Source: Paraspadella gotoi
Taxonomy: Eukaryota; Chaetognatha
Assembly: GCA_051294375.1 (NCBI GenBank)
Contig: CM119271.1
Span: forward strand, 2,787,611 to 2,851,610
Length of the DNA stretch: 64,000 bases
Direction: 5' to 3'
Positions within the stretch are counted from its first letter, which is position 1; each line of letters begins with the position of its first letter. Below the pieces are notes generated by a model. The model ran no database searches. It saw only the letters and a program-made list of their open reading frames with translations, and was not told where the DNA came from. Shown piece by piece: positions 1 to 12,130 of the stretch. The position numbers and the translations under genes are program-made.

Positions 1-2980
1 CACGAGCTGATTCGAGCCTTCTCGGAGGGCAACAGTGAATCGAAGGGCCGAAAAGTCCTTGCCAACCCAAATAAACCGAGACTTGCAGGAAAGAAGAATT
101 GCTTTCAAAATTACTAAAAAAAATTGCTCTCTGCTTGTCGTCGATCGAAGCCCATTTTTTGTTCGCTTTGTTTTCAGTATTAACGAACGTGATCAGAAAC
201 TGTACCAAATGAACGCTTTACTCTTCGTCAAAGTCGAGATTTGACTAAAAACGTTCCGGCCAATAGAGGTTTGACCCGTAAAAAACCATTGCATGTAGCA
301 GTGGACCTAACATGAGGAGGAAACGACAAATGTCCAAAAACTGGCAGACGAGTCGCTGCAGCCGAATGAACAATGAGAATGACCGGTGTCCACCATTTGG
401 TGCCGTGAATATAACTAAAGAAAGACAATGAAAAGTAAGGCAAGTGCCCACCTAGCCGCAGTAATCTGTCTAAAGACAGTCTTCTTAAGTGACCACGCAT
501 GTACTTAATATTATAATGCACAGCTTTTTCATTAAAAATCCCGCCTTCACACAGGCCACGCTCTCTTTCAAGTCTAGCCATTGTTACCAGTTTGGTTTTC
601 CATATTTGCAATTACTTTACTGGTGGACTAAAGATCCATCCTTTCGCGTTGAATCACTCGGCCTAATTGGTGCCTGGATGTTCAAGTCATATCGTCCTCT
701 CCAATCCTTCATTATTAGGTCCGAGTTCTATGCTTCTGGTGGTCTGCTATCAGTAATTGTATGTGTAGTGGCCTTATCAGCTGTCATTGTTAACTTTCGG
801 TTTGTTATATTCAGCCTGATCCGAAGCGTCCAGGAGAGCTAGCTATATATTGAGAGGTTCTATCATTAACACATAACTCGTAGATTACTTTTCTCTCATC
901 GACGTCACTCGCGCAGCGACTAATAAAGGCTGTCAAGTTTATCAAGACGTCCGTCAGCCGACGTGGCCGACGGGGCCCGTTGTGAGACCGTTTTATAAAA
1001 AACAATTCCACCATGTCCCTTTTCCTTCGTTCCGGCATTTTGCTTCGGCCTTTTTGAAAGCCTAATCCTTTTTGTCGTTATTTTTTTTTAGCATCGGTTC
1101 AGCACCCCTCGGGGCCCAGCCAGACACTCCCGCCCCTGCCGGCAGCCCTTCGGTCCTCGTCCTCGTCTCCAGCCTTTCTCTTTGTTTCGACTAGGACGAA
1201 GTTTCCATATTTGTAACAAGGTTTCCTCGCGTCTTTTTCTGCCGTCCGCCATTTTTGTTTCGAAGGCGTGAGGTGACTCGGTTATCTTTTCTTTTCCTTT
1301 GCCCCGGGCGAGAGGTGTTTGAGTTGGCGTGAAGACGAAAGGACAGCCAATGAAGGATAAATTGATCCCGGTTAAACGAAACGCGATTTTAAAACAAAAA
1401 CCTTGTTTTTTATAGTTTTATTAGTTAATTTCATTGAATATCTAGGTTAGTATTGTTATCAACAGGTAAAAATATGAACTGTAATAATATAAATAATTTA
1501 TAACAGTGGATTTTCCTCCCAGTTTTTTTTTAATGAAATAGCGAAAATATTATTTAAATTTAAAATCTAACTGACGTTAAAAACGATATCGCTGTGCCCT
1601 CTTAAAAAAAACAGAGAAAGACTTGAGTTCGTGAGACTCACACACGCCGCGAATTAATCGAATCGACCTTGCACACTTTTTAAACAGCTTCACAACACTT
1701 TTTCTCAAGAGGACTTTCTTTCTGTCCTTCGTTCGGACGCCCTATTGTTTACACTAAAATGTTAATTTTTCTTTTGCCTAATGTCTAGTTCAATTTTTTT
1801 TTTGCCCGTGGAAGTCCGTTCTCCTCCCACGAAACTCACCCATCTCTTACTTCCTTCAATCTCTTCTCTCACATCTTCGCTCTTGCTTCTTCCTGCTCTT
1901 TCTTCTCTCCACCCCTCTTCAACCTCACAACACTTCCAGCATCTCACCATCTCCTAGGGAAACCTTACGAAGGTTCATTTCTTTTTTGCCCTGTTGGACT
2001 TCCACCCCTTTTTTTTAAATCGCTTTCTTCCACAAGCAACAGAACTCCACCAATTAACCTACCCATAACTAACCTCCTCTAAACATTAAAACTCTCATCC
2101 TTAATTGTACCTGGCCCGGGCACGTCAGTCCTAAACCACGGAGTTCGTTAGGCGAGGTGGTCTGCCAACCCATGATACTCCATAATTACACTTTCATTCT
2201 TCATGGTGAAAAACTTATAATATTCTGAACCGAAAGAATTGTTAGTACAACAACACACAACGTACAAAGTCTGTCTCGTAAATAACAGCGGTTAATATCC
2301 CACTTCTCTCTACATTATTGCATCCGCTCCTGCGCTCTTGTTAACTTTTTTCATGCGCATGGTCGTCCGCTCTTCCAAGTTAAGCTTTCCCAGTTTAACT
2401 AAAGCTTACTCTCAGTATCATCTTGTATTCTTCTGTTTCCTCTCATGTTTCCCTCCTCGGCCTTTGCTCTCCCTCCCTCTCTCTTTTTCTCTCTGATACT
2501 TTCTATGCATGACATCAATCACTGTACAACAGGCGCTCAATACACGACGTTTTCAAACGAACTGGATACTACTTATCTCTCTCTCTTCTCTCCTCACTCT
2601 CTCTGCTGCTCTCTCTCGTCTCGTCTCACACACTCCTCTAGCGTGTTTTCTCTCGTTCACGGTTCATTGCAACAGAACAGTCTGAGGCACTCTCGTCGTC
2701 TCAAACATTCATAACTTTAACTCATGATCGTTTTCTGTATCCCCCCCCCGTCACCGGTCCCCCAAGCCCTGGTCCGGATCAAAAAAGGTGAGCGAGCAGT
2801 GAGACACGCGAGAGGGTCTCAAACGTTGAGAACGGAAGAGAAAATGGATTTTTTGATGTCTCGACGGATCATTGGGGAGAACGTCATTGGCGGCGTTAAC
2901 GACGAACGCAACGACGTCGATCATCCGCTACCGAACACCGATGACCGCCTTATCAAATGGGAGATGTAATAACGAACACA
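1..2980. other. AT-rich sequence without a recognised gene
   Basis: No open frame here resembles a known protein. The longest (489-842, +) is hydrophobic and compositionally biased. 1,760-1,960 and 2,440-2,700 are pyrimidine-rich. At 620-690 there is a short match ('ggtggactaaa', 'attggtgcc') to the dispersed repeat at 31,466-31,760. A GC-richer open stretch at 2,724-2,969 is treated among the findings. Confidence 0.6.
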
Positions 2981-3924
2981 CAAAAAAAAAAATTATTTCA
3001 TTCCAAAGTATCGGATTTTTATTTCAATTAATCGCTTGAACGATGTTGAAGATTCTTTGAGTTTAAGTATTAGTAAACTTAAACGTCCTGCCCCCAGCCC
3101 GCTCGCCTGACCCCTCCCCTCCTCCATCCAAATTTTTAAAATAAGGATCGGATGTTGAAAACTTATGTGAATCGATAAAGGGATCCATTATTATGTGGTC
3201 AGTATTCGAGATTTAATTTGATTTTTTTTTATACATTGAATTCCATAGGGAAATCGTATATTGAGAGTGATTCTTTTTTTTTCGCTTTTTTTATCGAACG
3301 TCGGGAAAATCTTTTTCGTAAAATAATTATATATCTATCTTTCATTGAACGTTGCTCAAACCTAGCGAGCTTAAGACTTGTGTATCACTATTCAAAACAT
3401 ATTAAGTCATTCCCTTATAAATCTAGGTGCAGCCTGTTTAAATTGAACGCCTGAATATTTTTTTACAGTTGTTTACCAAATCAATGATCGAAAATCAACA
3501 TTCGAATTGAAAATATACCCTAATTTTATCAAATTTGTTTTTTCTCGTCTGCGTACAGAAACTTTTTTCCTGTTTTTTTTCTTAACTCTTTCGATGTTGG
3601 TTAAGATTTTAACCCAAAAATAACAATTTACCAGGAAAACTGACAAAACCTGGGATTTGAAAGGCTGGAAAAATTGTTTTAGAAAAAGTGAATAAAAAAA
3701 ATTATTATAAAATAAATCGAAACATAGATGAGGCCAGGAAGCAAGGAGTTTATTATGTTTATTGAATATTTTATATTATATTTTATATTATATATTCTAC
3801 CAATTTAACAACAACAACAACATTCAAAAAAAGAAAAGAGGAAAGAAGAAAACAAAACAAAAAATAAACAAAAATAAAAGCGAGAAAATTGACGCTTGTG
3901 CTATAATTTAAAAAAACCGCCCCC

Positions 3925-4376
3925 CCCGGAAAAAAAATTGAAGGAAAATCGAGAAACATCAGATGGAAACGAGAGAAAGAAAAATCTGGGCGAGTGAAAA
4001 ATATGATGATACTTTTTTTGGCTCTATTTCCCGAAAGAACCCAGTTTAAAAAAAATTGAAGGAAAATCGAGAAACATCAGATGGAAACGAGAGAAAGAAA
4101 AATCTGGGCGAGTGAAAAATATGATGATACTTTTTTTGGCTCTATTTCCCGAAAGAACCCAGTTTCAAAAAAATTGAAGGAAAACCGAGAAACATCAGAT
4201 GGAAACGAGAGAAAGGAAAATCTGGGCGAGTGAAAAATATTATGATACTTTTTTTGGCTCTATTTCCCGAAAGAACCCAATTTAAAAAAAAATTGAAGGA
4301 AAACCGAGAGAAAAAAAATCTGGGCGAGTGAAAAATATGATGATACTTTTTTTTAGCTCTATTTCCCGAAATAACC
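3925..4376 (+). repeat. About 117-bp tandem repeat, about 4 units
   Basis: Units begin with 'aaattgaaggaaaa' and run through 'catcagatggaaacgaga', 'tctgggcgagtgaaaaat' and 'ggctctatttcccgaaag'. They recur near 3,936, 4,050, 4,168 and 4,285. The last unit is shortened internally. The same array appears with many small indels at about 8,020-8,600. Confidence 0.85.
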
Positions 4377-4404
4377 CCCTTTCAACTTAAATTAAGGATT
4401 TTGA

Positions 4405-4560
4405 ATTTGTTTTTAAGTTTAAGGGTTAGGCGATAATTGGGGTTAAGGGTTAGGGTTAATGATTTAGGTCAGGGATTAGGGTAGGGATTTGGTTAGGGAT
4501 TTGGTTAGGGATTTGGTTAGGGATTTGGTTAGGGTTATGGTTGAGGATTAAAGTTTATAA
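4405..4560 (+). repeat. Degenerate TTAGGG-like tract with 12-bp GGTTAGGGATTT units
   Basis: Several 'ttaggg' words are followed by four near-perfect 12-bp units of ggttagggattt. It directly follows the 117-bp array. It is too degenerate and too short to be a telomere and is best read as a minisatellite. A second copy lies at about 8,650-8,770. Confidence 0.7.
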
Positions 4561-4969
4561 AACTTTGCAAAAAATAAGAGACCTAGATATTGGGATTAAA
4601 ATTAAGTTTAAGGGTTAGGAATCAAAATGGGGCGCTCACGGAAAATAGTGCCGATACTTACGGTAGATGGAGAGAAGAGGAAGAGATATTTTTTTTTTCT
4701 AAGAAAACAAAACTCATCCCCGAACATGTCCGTACGTCCGTTCTGCCACCTCCCCCCTCTCTCTTCCCTTTACCGAACCCATCCCACTTTTTCGCCCTCT
4801 AGGGACAGAGAAATCGTGACGATCCGTCGAGGAATCACTTTCTCTCTTTCTCCTCCCTAAATCCTGAGTTGGGTTTTTTTGGGGGGGAGAGGGGAAGCGG
4901 GATGTGAAGGAGGGGTCGGGAAGGGGGGGTCGTATTTGGGGTGTGAAGAAGATGGAGAGAGTTTTAAAA

Positions 4970-5029
<60 letters not shown>

Positions 5030-5101
5030 CTGCAGATTTCCGTTCGAAACGCGAAACCAAGAATAATATAATCGATCTGGAGCAAAGGCGAAGACGCAAG
5101 C

Positions 5102-5187
<86 letters not shown>

Positions 5188-5191
5188 CTTC
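4970..5191 (+). repeat. Compound (TC)n microsatellite
   Basis: Two long (TC)n runs (about 4,972-5,030 and 5,108-5,190) flank about 75 bp of unique sequence. Frames through them give only Ser-Leu or Arg-Glu repeats and are not genes. Confidence 0.95.
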
Positions 5192-5403
5192 TCCATTTCA
5201 CACGCTCGTGTAAATTCCCGTTCGAATCTCCTGGAAGGATTTCGCCGTCTGCCGTCTTTATTGTCGTCGTTGTTGTTGTCGTTGTTTGTTGTTGTCGTTG
5301 TCGTCTTTCTGATTGTCTCTTTTCTTTCTAAATGAAGTATTTGTCGCCTTCATTGTCTCTAATTCCTCATTAACTATCGCACTCACTACATCCAACTTCT
5401 CTG

Positions 5404-5442
5404 AATTGAATTGAATTGAATTGAATTGAATTGAATTGAATT
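5404..5442 (+). repeat. (TGAAT)n pentanucleotide repeat
   Basis: About seven tandem copies of tgaat. The copy in block B is at about 9,670-9,707. Confidence 0.95.
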
Positions 5443-5470
5443 ATTCTTTATATATTATACCGCTTCATTG

Positions 5471-5692
5471 ATAGGGAGGCTAGGTACTCTGGGAGTGAGT
5501 AAACGGGACTGTGAGAGAGTCTTGATTGAAAGCTTGCAGGGACCTGCTATGTATATTGTATATATATATATATTATATATTGTAAGAGTGATGGAGGCCT
5601 TAAACCACCAAAGCCTGGCCAAAGTCAGGGGCAAGATAGCTTATTTATTAAATGAATGGATATTTTTTATATTGGTTGTACTAATTTCATAA
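5471..5692 (+). repeat. Dispersed repeat family R1, copy
   Basis: Recognised by 'ctctgggagtgagtaaac', 'gaaagcttgcagggacctgc', 'gatggaggccttaaacca' and 'caagatagcttatttatt', ending in 'ttggttgtactaatttcat'. Copies lie at 9,737-9,962, 18,908-19,100 and 47,423-47,490 on +, and at 51,887-52,135 and 53,272-53,575 on -. Fragments lie at 12,060, 14,770 and 42,850. The scattered positions and variable truncation suggest a retroposed element. No coding sequence is seen. Confidence 0.75.
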
Positions 5693-5986
5693 TATATCAG
5701 ATTACCGTCGTTGTTCTCACCGCCTCTACCTTCGCCACTATCACCAATCAATCCTTAATCCTATTCGTCCAACGCCGCTCCTCTCTCTCCCCTTAAAAGC
5801 TTTTTTCGTCGTCGTCGTCGTCGTCGTCATTTTCACGTTATTTTTTTCAAATTCCAGGGATTAGGATTTTTGTCTTTTTTTTTTTTCAAATCAAATTTAC
5901 GGTTGGGATCTTCTTCTGCTAACCCTTACTACTCGTGCCCGCCTATAATTCCCGCCCAAGTTGTTGAGATCTTGGGAACTTTCTTT

Positions 5987-6001
5987 CTTTCATTCTTTCT
6001 C

Positions 6002-6076
<75 letters not shown>

Positions 6077-6085
6077 CTCTCTCTT
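5987..6085 (+). repeat. (TTTC)n microsatellite
   Basis: About 20 near-perfect tttc units followed by tc-rich sequence. The block B counterpart at about 10,255-10,395 is imperfect. Confidence 0.95.
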
Positions 6086-6337
6086 TCTTTCCTTTCTTTC
6101 TATTATTGTTTTCTTGATCACCCGCCAGGATTCTTTTAAACCGGAAATCGATGAAAACAAAAGGCCGTCGAACGAAATCGCTAAGACGATGAGTGATCAC
6201 GTGACTGTCGATCCAAAGCCACGTGACTGTATGTGAAGTTATCACGTGTTTGTCTCTTTGTTCTTTACTCGTCTCAAGAAATCTTCCTTTGTCATCTGAA
6301 GAAGGATAAGAAAATATAGTCGTCGGGGAATTCGCTT

Positions 6338-6378
6338 GATTGATTGATTGGTTGATTGATTGATTGATTGATTGATTT
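6338..6378 (+). repeat. (TGAT)n microsatellite
   Basis: Tandem tgat units with one interruption. The second copy is at about 10,632-10,673. Confidence 0.9.
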
Positions 6379-6546
6379 TTGTCAACTTTATTGATCGCTA
6401 GAATAGCGACCATATTGAACAAAATTTTGTTTACTAAGTTTAAAATTCTCACATAATCTTCAAGTTTAATACTAAATTAACTAATACAACTTTCCCTAGA
6501 ATAAGAAAGATACGCAATAGTACGTCTAAAAATTTCACTGTTTATT

Positions 6547-6587
<41 letters not shown>

Positions 6588-6588
6588 T
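6547..6588 (+). repeat. (GTC)n microsatellite
   Basis: About 14 gtc units. The second copy is at about 10,850-10,890. The same trinucleotide is very common elsewhere in the window and also occurs inside an exon of the BMP3-like gene. Confidence 0.95.
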
Positions 6589-6764
6589 CTCCATCGCCCC
6601 TTCGGATCGGCAATTTTCGCCGACAAAGACAATAGTTAAATAACAAGAAAAAAAATTCTTTTAAAGACTTCGTACAGAATTTCTGACAATTTCTTCTTCT
6701 TTTTCTTTTAATGACCTCTTGTCACATTCTTCGGTTCTAGTTTTTTAACCTTGTTTACCAATGC

Positions 6765-6860
6765 TCTTTTTAGTTGCGCCGCGAGTACTCGCAAGTCACT
6801 TTTCGGTCGGTCCGTCGGTCGGTATGTCTGTCCGTCTGTCAGTCTTACTTACGTTAAAAA
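6765..6860 (+). repeat. Dispersed repeat family R2, copy
   Basis: Begins 'tagttgcgccgcgagtactc' and continues with imperfect 4-bp periodicity (ggtc/gtcc/gtct). Other copies are at 11,083-11,175, 44,708-44,890 and 53,728-53,790. It is non-coding. Confidence 0.75.
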
Positions 6861-7057
6861 TGCATATAATTTCCATATAGTTGGTTGCTCTTTTGTTAAG
6901 ACAGAAAAAAACCTCAAATCTAAGTGACTGCAAGCGACGCCTTCAGGAAATCCTAAAACTAAAATAGAATAAAAGACATATGAGAGTAGATACAGATGAG
7001 ATGAGGAGAGGAGAGGGTATCATATTGAAAATACATATGTCATATCAAAAAAAAAAA

Positions 7058-9224
7058 AAATTATTTCATTCCAAAGGTATCGATTTTTATTTAATTAAAT
7101 CGCTTGAACGATGTTGAAGATTCTTTGAATTTAAGTATTAGTAAAGCTTAAACGTCCTGCCCCCAGCCCGCCTCGCCTGACCCCTCCATCTGCTCCATCC
7201 CAAGATTTTTAAAATAAGGGATCGGATGCTTGAAAACTTATGTGAATCGATAAAGGGATCCATTATATGTGGTCAAGTATAGAGATTTAAGTTTGGATTT
7301 TTTTTATACAATTGAATTCCATTAGGGTAAATCGTATAGTTGAGAGTGATTCTTTTTTTTTCGCTTTTTTTTATCGACGTTCGGGAAAATCTTTTTCGTA
7401 AAATAATTATATATCTATCTTTCATGTGAACGTTGCTCAAACCTAGGCGACTTTAAGACTTGGTGTATCACTATCAAAACATATTAATCATTCCCTTATA
7501 AATCTAGGTGCCAGACTGTTTAAATTGGAACGCCTGAATATTTTTTTACGTTGTTTACCAAATCAATGATCGAAAATTCAACATTCGAATTGAAATATAC
7601 CCTAATTTTTATCAAGAATTTTGTTTTTTCTCGTCTGCGTACAGAAACTTTTTTTCCTGTTTTTTTTCTTAACTCTTTCGATGTTTGGTGAAGAGTTGTG
7701 TAAACCCAAAAATAACAATTTTTCCAGGAAAACTGACAGGAAAGCCTGGATTTGAAAGGTGGAAAATTGTTTTAGAAAAAGTGAATAAAAAAAATTTATT
7801 ATAAAATAAATCCGAAACATAGATGAGGCCAGGAGAGGATTTTATGTTTATTGAATATTTTATATTATATATTTATATTATATAGATTCTGTAAAATTTA
7901 ACAACAACCAACAACAACTTTCAAAAAAAAGAAAAGAGGAAAGAAGAAAACAAACAAAAAATAAACAAAAAATAAAAAGCGGAAAATTGGACGCTTGTGC
8001 TATAATTTAAAAAAAACCTGCCCCACCCTGGAAAATTGGAAGAATCGAGAACATCAGTATGGAAACGAAGAGAAAGAAAAATCTGGGCGAGTGAAAATAT
8101 ATGATGCATACTTTTTTTTGCCTATGTTCCCGAAAGACACCCAGTTTAAAAAAATTGAAGGAAATCGAGAAACATCAGATGGAAACGAAGAGAAAAAAAT
8201 CGTTGGGCGACGTGAAAAATATGATGATACTTTTATTTGGGCTTCTATTCCCGAAAGAACCCAGTTCAAAAAATTGAAGGGAAAACCGGAGCACATTCAG
8301 ATGGAAACGAGAGAAAGGAAAATCTGGGGCGAGTCAAAAAATATGAATGAACTTTTTTTGCTTATTTCCCGAAAGAACCGCAAGGTTTCAAAAAAAATTG
8401 AAGGAAAAACCGAGAAACATCAGATGGAAACCGAGGAGAAAGGAAAATCTGGGCGAGTGAAAAATATATGCATACTTTTTTTTGGCTCTATTTCGCCGAA
8501 AAGAACCCAATTTAAAAAAAAATTGAAGGAAAATCCGAGAGAAAAAAAATTGGGCGAGTGAAAAATATGATATACTGTTTTTTTAGCTCTATTTCCCGAA
8601 TAACCGCCCCTTTCAACTTAATTAAGGATTTGAATTTTGTTTTTAAATTTAAGGGTATAGAGCGATAATTGGGGTTAAGGGTTAGGGTTAGATTTAGGTT
8701 CAGGGATTAGGTAGGATTTGGTTAGGGATTTGGTTAGGGATTTGGTTAGGGATTTGTAGGGTTATGGTTTGAGTGTTAAAGTTTATAAAACTTTGCAAAA
8801 AATATAAGAGACCTAGATATTGGGATTAAAATTAAGTTATAAGGTTTATGGAATCAAAATGGGCGCTCACGGAAATAGTGCGCGATACTTTACGGTAGTG
8901 GAGAGAAGTAGGAAAGAGAATATTTTTTTTTTTTAAAGAAAACAAAACTCATCCCGAAATGTCCCGTACGTCCGTTCTCTGCACCGTCCCCTCTCTCTTC
9001 CCTTTACCGACCCATCCAACTTTTTCGCCCTCTAGGACAGAGAAAATCCGTGACGATCCGTCGAGGAAGTCAACTTTGCTTCTCTTTCTCGTCCTCCCAA
9101 ATCCTGAGTTGGGTTTTTTTGGGGGGAGAGGGGAAGGCGGGATGTGAAGGGAGGGGTCGGGAAGGGGGGTCGTATTTCGGGTGTGAAAGAAATGGAGAGA
9201 GTTTTAAAAAGGACTCTGCTCTCT

Positions 9225-9275
<51 letters not shown>

Positions 9276-10291
9276 GCAGATTTCCGGTTCGAAGTACGCG
9301 GAAAACCAAGAAATAATATAATCGATCTGGAAGCAAAGGGAGCGGCAAGCACTATCTCTGTCTCTCTCTCTCCTCTCATCCTCTCATCTGTCTCTCTCTC
9401 GTCTCTCGTCTCGTCTCTCTCTCTATCTCTCTCAGTCATCTCTCTCTTCTTCCATTTCACACGCTTCGTGTAAATTCCAGTTCGAAATCTCCTGGAAGGA
9501 TTTCGCCGTCTGCCGTCTTTATTGTCGTCGTTGTTGTTGTCGTTGTTTGTTGTTGTCGTTGTCGTCTTTCTGATTGTCTCTTTTCTTTCTAAATGAAGTA
9601 TTTGTCGCCTTCATTGTCTCTAATTCACTAATTACTATCGCACTCACACTACATCCAACTTCTCTCTGAAATTGAATTGAATTGAATTGAATTGAATTGA
9701 ATTGAATAATTCTTTATAAATTTAACCGCTTCAATTGATAGGGAGGCTAGGTACTCTGGGAGTGAGTAAACGGGACTGTGAGAGAGTCTTGATTGAAAGC
9801 TTGCAGGGACCTGCTATGTATATTGTATATATATATATATTATATATTGTAAGAGTGATGGAGGCCTTAAACCACCAAAGCCCCTGGCCAAAGTCAGGGC
9901 CAAGATAGCTTATTTATTAAATGAATGGATATTTTTTATAGTTGGTTGTACTAATTTCATAATATATCAGATTACCGTCGTTGTTCTCCGCTTAATTCGC
10001 CACTATCAACCAATCAATCCTTAATCCTATCGTCCAACGCCGCTCTCTCTCTCTCCCCTATAAAGCTTTTTTCGTCCGTCGTCGTCGTGTCGGTCATTTT
10101 CACGTTATTTTTTTCAAAATTCAGGGATTAGGATTTTTTGTCTTTTTTTTTTTTTCAAATCAAATTTAACGGTTGGGATCATTCTTCTGCTAACCCTTAC
10201 TACTCGTGCCGCGCCTATAATTCCCGCCCAAGTTGTTGAGATCTTGGGAACTTCTTTCTTTCATTCTTTATCTCTCCTCTTCTCTTTCTTG

Positions 10292-10323
<32 letters not shown>

Positions 10324-11292
10324 ATCTTGTCTTTTTTCTTTTTTTCTTTCTTTCTTTCTTTTCTTTCTCTATCTTTCTTTCCTTTCTTTCTATTATTGTT
10401 TTCTTGATCACCCGCCAGGATTTCTTTTAAACCGGGAAATCGATGAAAAAAAAAGGCCGTCGAACGAAAATCGCTAAGACGATGAGTGACACGTGACTGT
10501 CGATCCAAAGCCACGTGACTGTATGTAAAGTTATCACGTGTTTGTCTCTTTGTTCTTTTTACTCGTCTCAAGAAATCTTTCCTTTGTCATCTGAAAGAAG
10601 ATATAGTAAATATAGTCGTCGGGGAATTCGCTTGATTGATTGATTGGTTGATTGATTGATTGATTGATTGATTTTTGTCAACTTTATTGATCGCTAGAAT
10701 AGCGACCATGTATTGAACAAAATTTTGTTTACTAAGTTTAAAATTCTCACCATAATCTTCAAGTTTAATACTAAATTAACTAATACAACTTCCCCTAGAA
10801 TAAAGAAAGATACTGCAATAGTACGTCTAAAAATTTTCACTGTTTTATTTCGTCGTCGTGTCGTCGTCGTCGTCGTCGTCGTCGTCGTCTCTCCATCGCC
10901 CCTTCGGATCGGCAATTTTCGCCGAACAAAGAACAAATAGTTAAATAACAAGAAAAAAAAATTCTCTTTAAAGACTTTCGTACAGAATTTCTGACAATTT
11001 TCTTCTTCTTCTTTTCTTTAATGACCTCTTGTCACATTCTTCGGTTCTCAGTTTTTTAACACTTGTTTACCAATGCTCTTTTTAGTTGCGCGCGCGAGTA
11101 CTCGCAAGTCACTTTTCGGTCGGTCCGTCGGTCGGTATGTCTGTCCGTCTGTCAGTCTTACTTACGTTAAAAATGCATATAATTTCCATATAGTTGGTTG
11201 CTCTTTTGTTTAAGACAGAAAAAAAACCTCAAATCTAAGTGACTGCAAGCGACGCCTTCAGGAAATCCTAAAACTAAAATAGAATAAAAGAC
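7058..11292. repeat. 4-kb direct duplication, copy B (indel-rich copy)
   Basis: Collinear with 2,990-6,956, starting at 'attatttcattccaaag' and ending at 'aatagaataaaagac'. Many extra or missing single bases occur in homopolymers and repeats throughout. About 80 bp of other sequence separates the copies. It is probably an uncollapsed or noisy-read duplicate rather than a second locus. Confidence 0.8.
8020..8600 (+). repeat. 117-bp tandem array, copy in block B
   Basis: Counterpart of 3,925-4,376 with about five indel-scarred units. A chance 188-codon open frame runs through it only because the indels remove stops, so it is not a gene. Confidence 0.75.
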
Positions 11293-11540
11293 GGAATTTT
11301 GATGCAGTGCATGTCATAAATGTACGGGCTAAGAAAGTTATTGTACTCATGTTATGTTACGTCATGTCTTGTCATGTTCATGTCACAAGAAATACATGTG
11401 ATAAGAATAGTCCNNNNNNNNNNNNNNNNNNNNNNNNNGAATTTTGATTGCCAGTGCATGTCATAATGTACGGGCTAAGAAAAGTTATTGACTCAATGTT
11501 ATGTTACGTTGCATGTCTGTCATGGGGTCATGGTTCACAT
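11293..11540 (+). repeat. Short direct repeat on both sides of a 25-N gap
   Basis: Sequence starting 'gaattttgatgcagtgcatg' before the gap recurs just after it ('gaattttgattgccagtgca'), with small indels. This is the signature of a gap filled past its real size. Confidence 0.8.
11414..11438. other. Assembly gap (25 N)
   Basis: Exactly 25 unknown bases. Gaps of the same size occur at 28,482, 36,219 and 58,516. Confidence 1.
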
Positions 11541-11586
11541 CTTACAGGGAAATGACACAACTGTGATATAGTATAGTCACTTCTCG

Positions 11587-12130
11587 CTGGCCTCAACACA
11601 TTTGAATTAGACCGTTCTTGTTTTTTTTAGTCAGAGAGAGAGAGAGAGGGCAGGGCGTTGCTCTGGGGAAGAAAAGGCTATGAAACGTGATTTTTCGTAG
11701 GAATTTTTACCCGGGCCGAGTTATTATTCCGTGATTCGCTCTTCGATAAAATTTTATAAAACAGTGATTTTTTTATTTTTTATAATTGTGGGAGTTATAT
11801 ATAAAAGGGTTGTGTGTGTTGCCTCTAGAGAGGGAAATTACATTGTGTTACAATGTAGGATAGGCACTCATTGATTAATGCAACTCTTTTCATAATTTTA
11901 CATATGAGAACGTTTACAATCAAAAAGGTATCCGGCCTACCCCCTTATAAACCCTCGCTCCTTATCTTCACTTTAGTGAGGGAGGCGGTGTCGTCCTCAA
12001 TATGTATACAACAAGAAATAAGATTCTTTGAAATACAACTATTACTGGCATACGGAGAGTTATCCTGGAGTTAAATAAACTAAGACTGTGAGAGAGTCTT
12101 GAATGAAGCAAAACCGAGACCCTATTATGA
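11587..12130 (+). repeat. Direct duplicate of 18,571-18,985
   Basis: Shares 'ctcaacacatttgaatta', a short GA tract, 'tatcctggagttaa' and 'gagagagtcttgaatga' with 18,571-18,985, with many indels. It ends in an R1 fragment. No coding sequence is seen. Confidence 0.7.

Larger units (their letters stand above)
2990..6956. repeat. 4-kb direct duplication, copy A (cleaner copy)
   Basis: This block recurs in the same order and orientation at 7,058-11,292. It holds an AT-rich leader, a 117-bp tandem array, a TTAGGG-like tract, (TC)n, (TGAAT)n, a dispersed repeat, (TTTC)n, (TGAT)n, (GTC)n and a 'ggtcggtc' repeat. The copies differ mainly by one-base insertions and deletions, most often in copy B. That pattern fits sequencing noise better than evolutionary divergence. 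No gene is recognisable in it. Confidence 0.85.

Noticed and set aside
489-842. 117-codon hydrophobic open frame
   Set aside because: No known family, no supporting signals, and it overlaps a frame on the other strand of similar length.
4405-4560. Possible telomere
   Set aside because: TTAGGG words are few and degenerate and sequence continues on both sides.
4714-5331. Arg-Glu or Ser-Leu rich open frames over (TC)n tracts, here and at many other places
   Set aside because: Dinucleotide repeats keep frames open by composition alone.
7995-8561. 188-codon open frame on +
   Set aside because: It lies in the indel-rich copy of a tandem array. The cleaner copy at 3,925-4,376 has stops, so the frame is an artefact.
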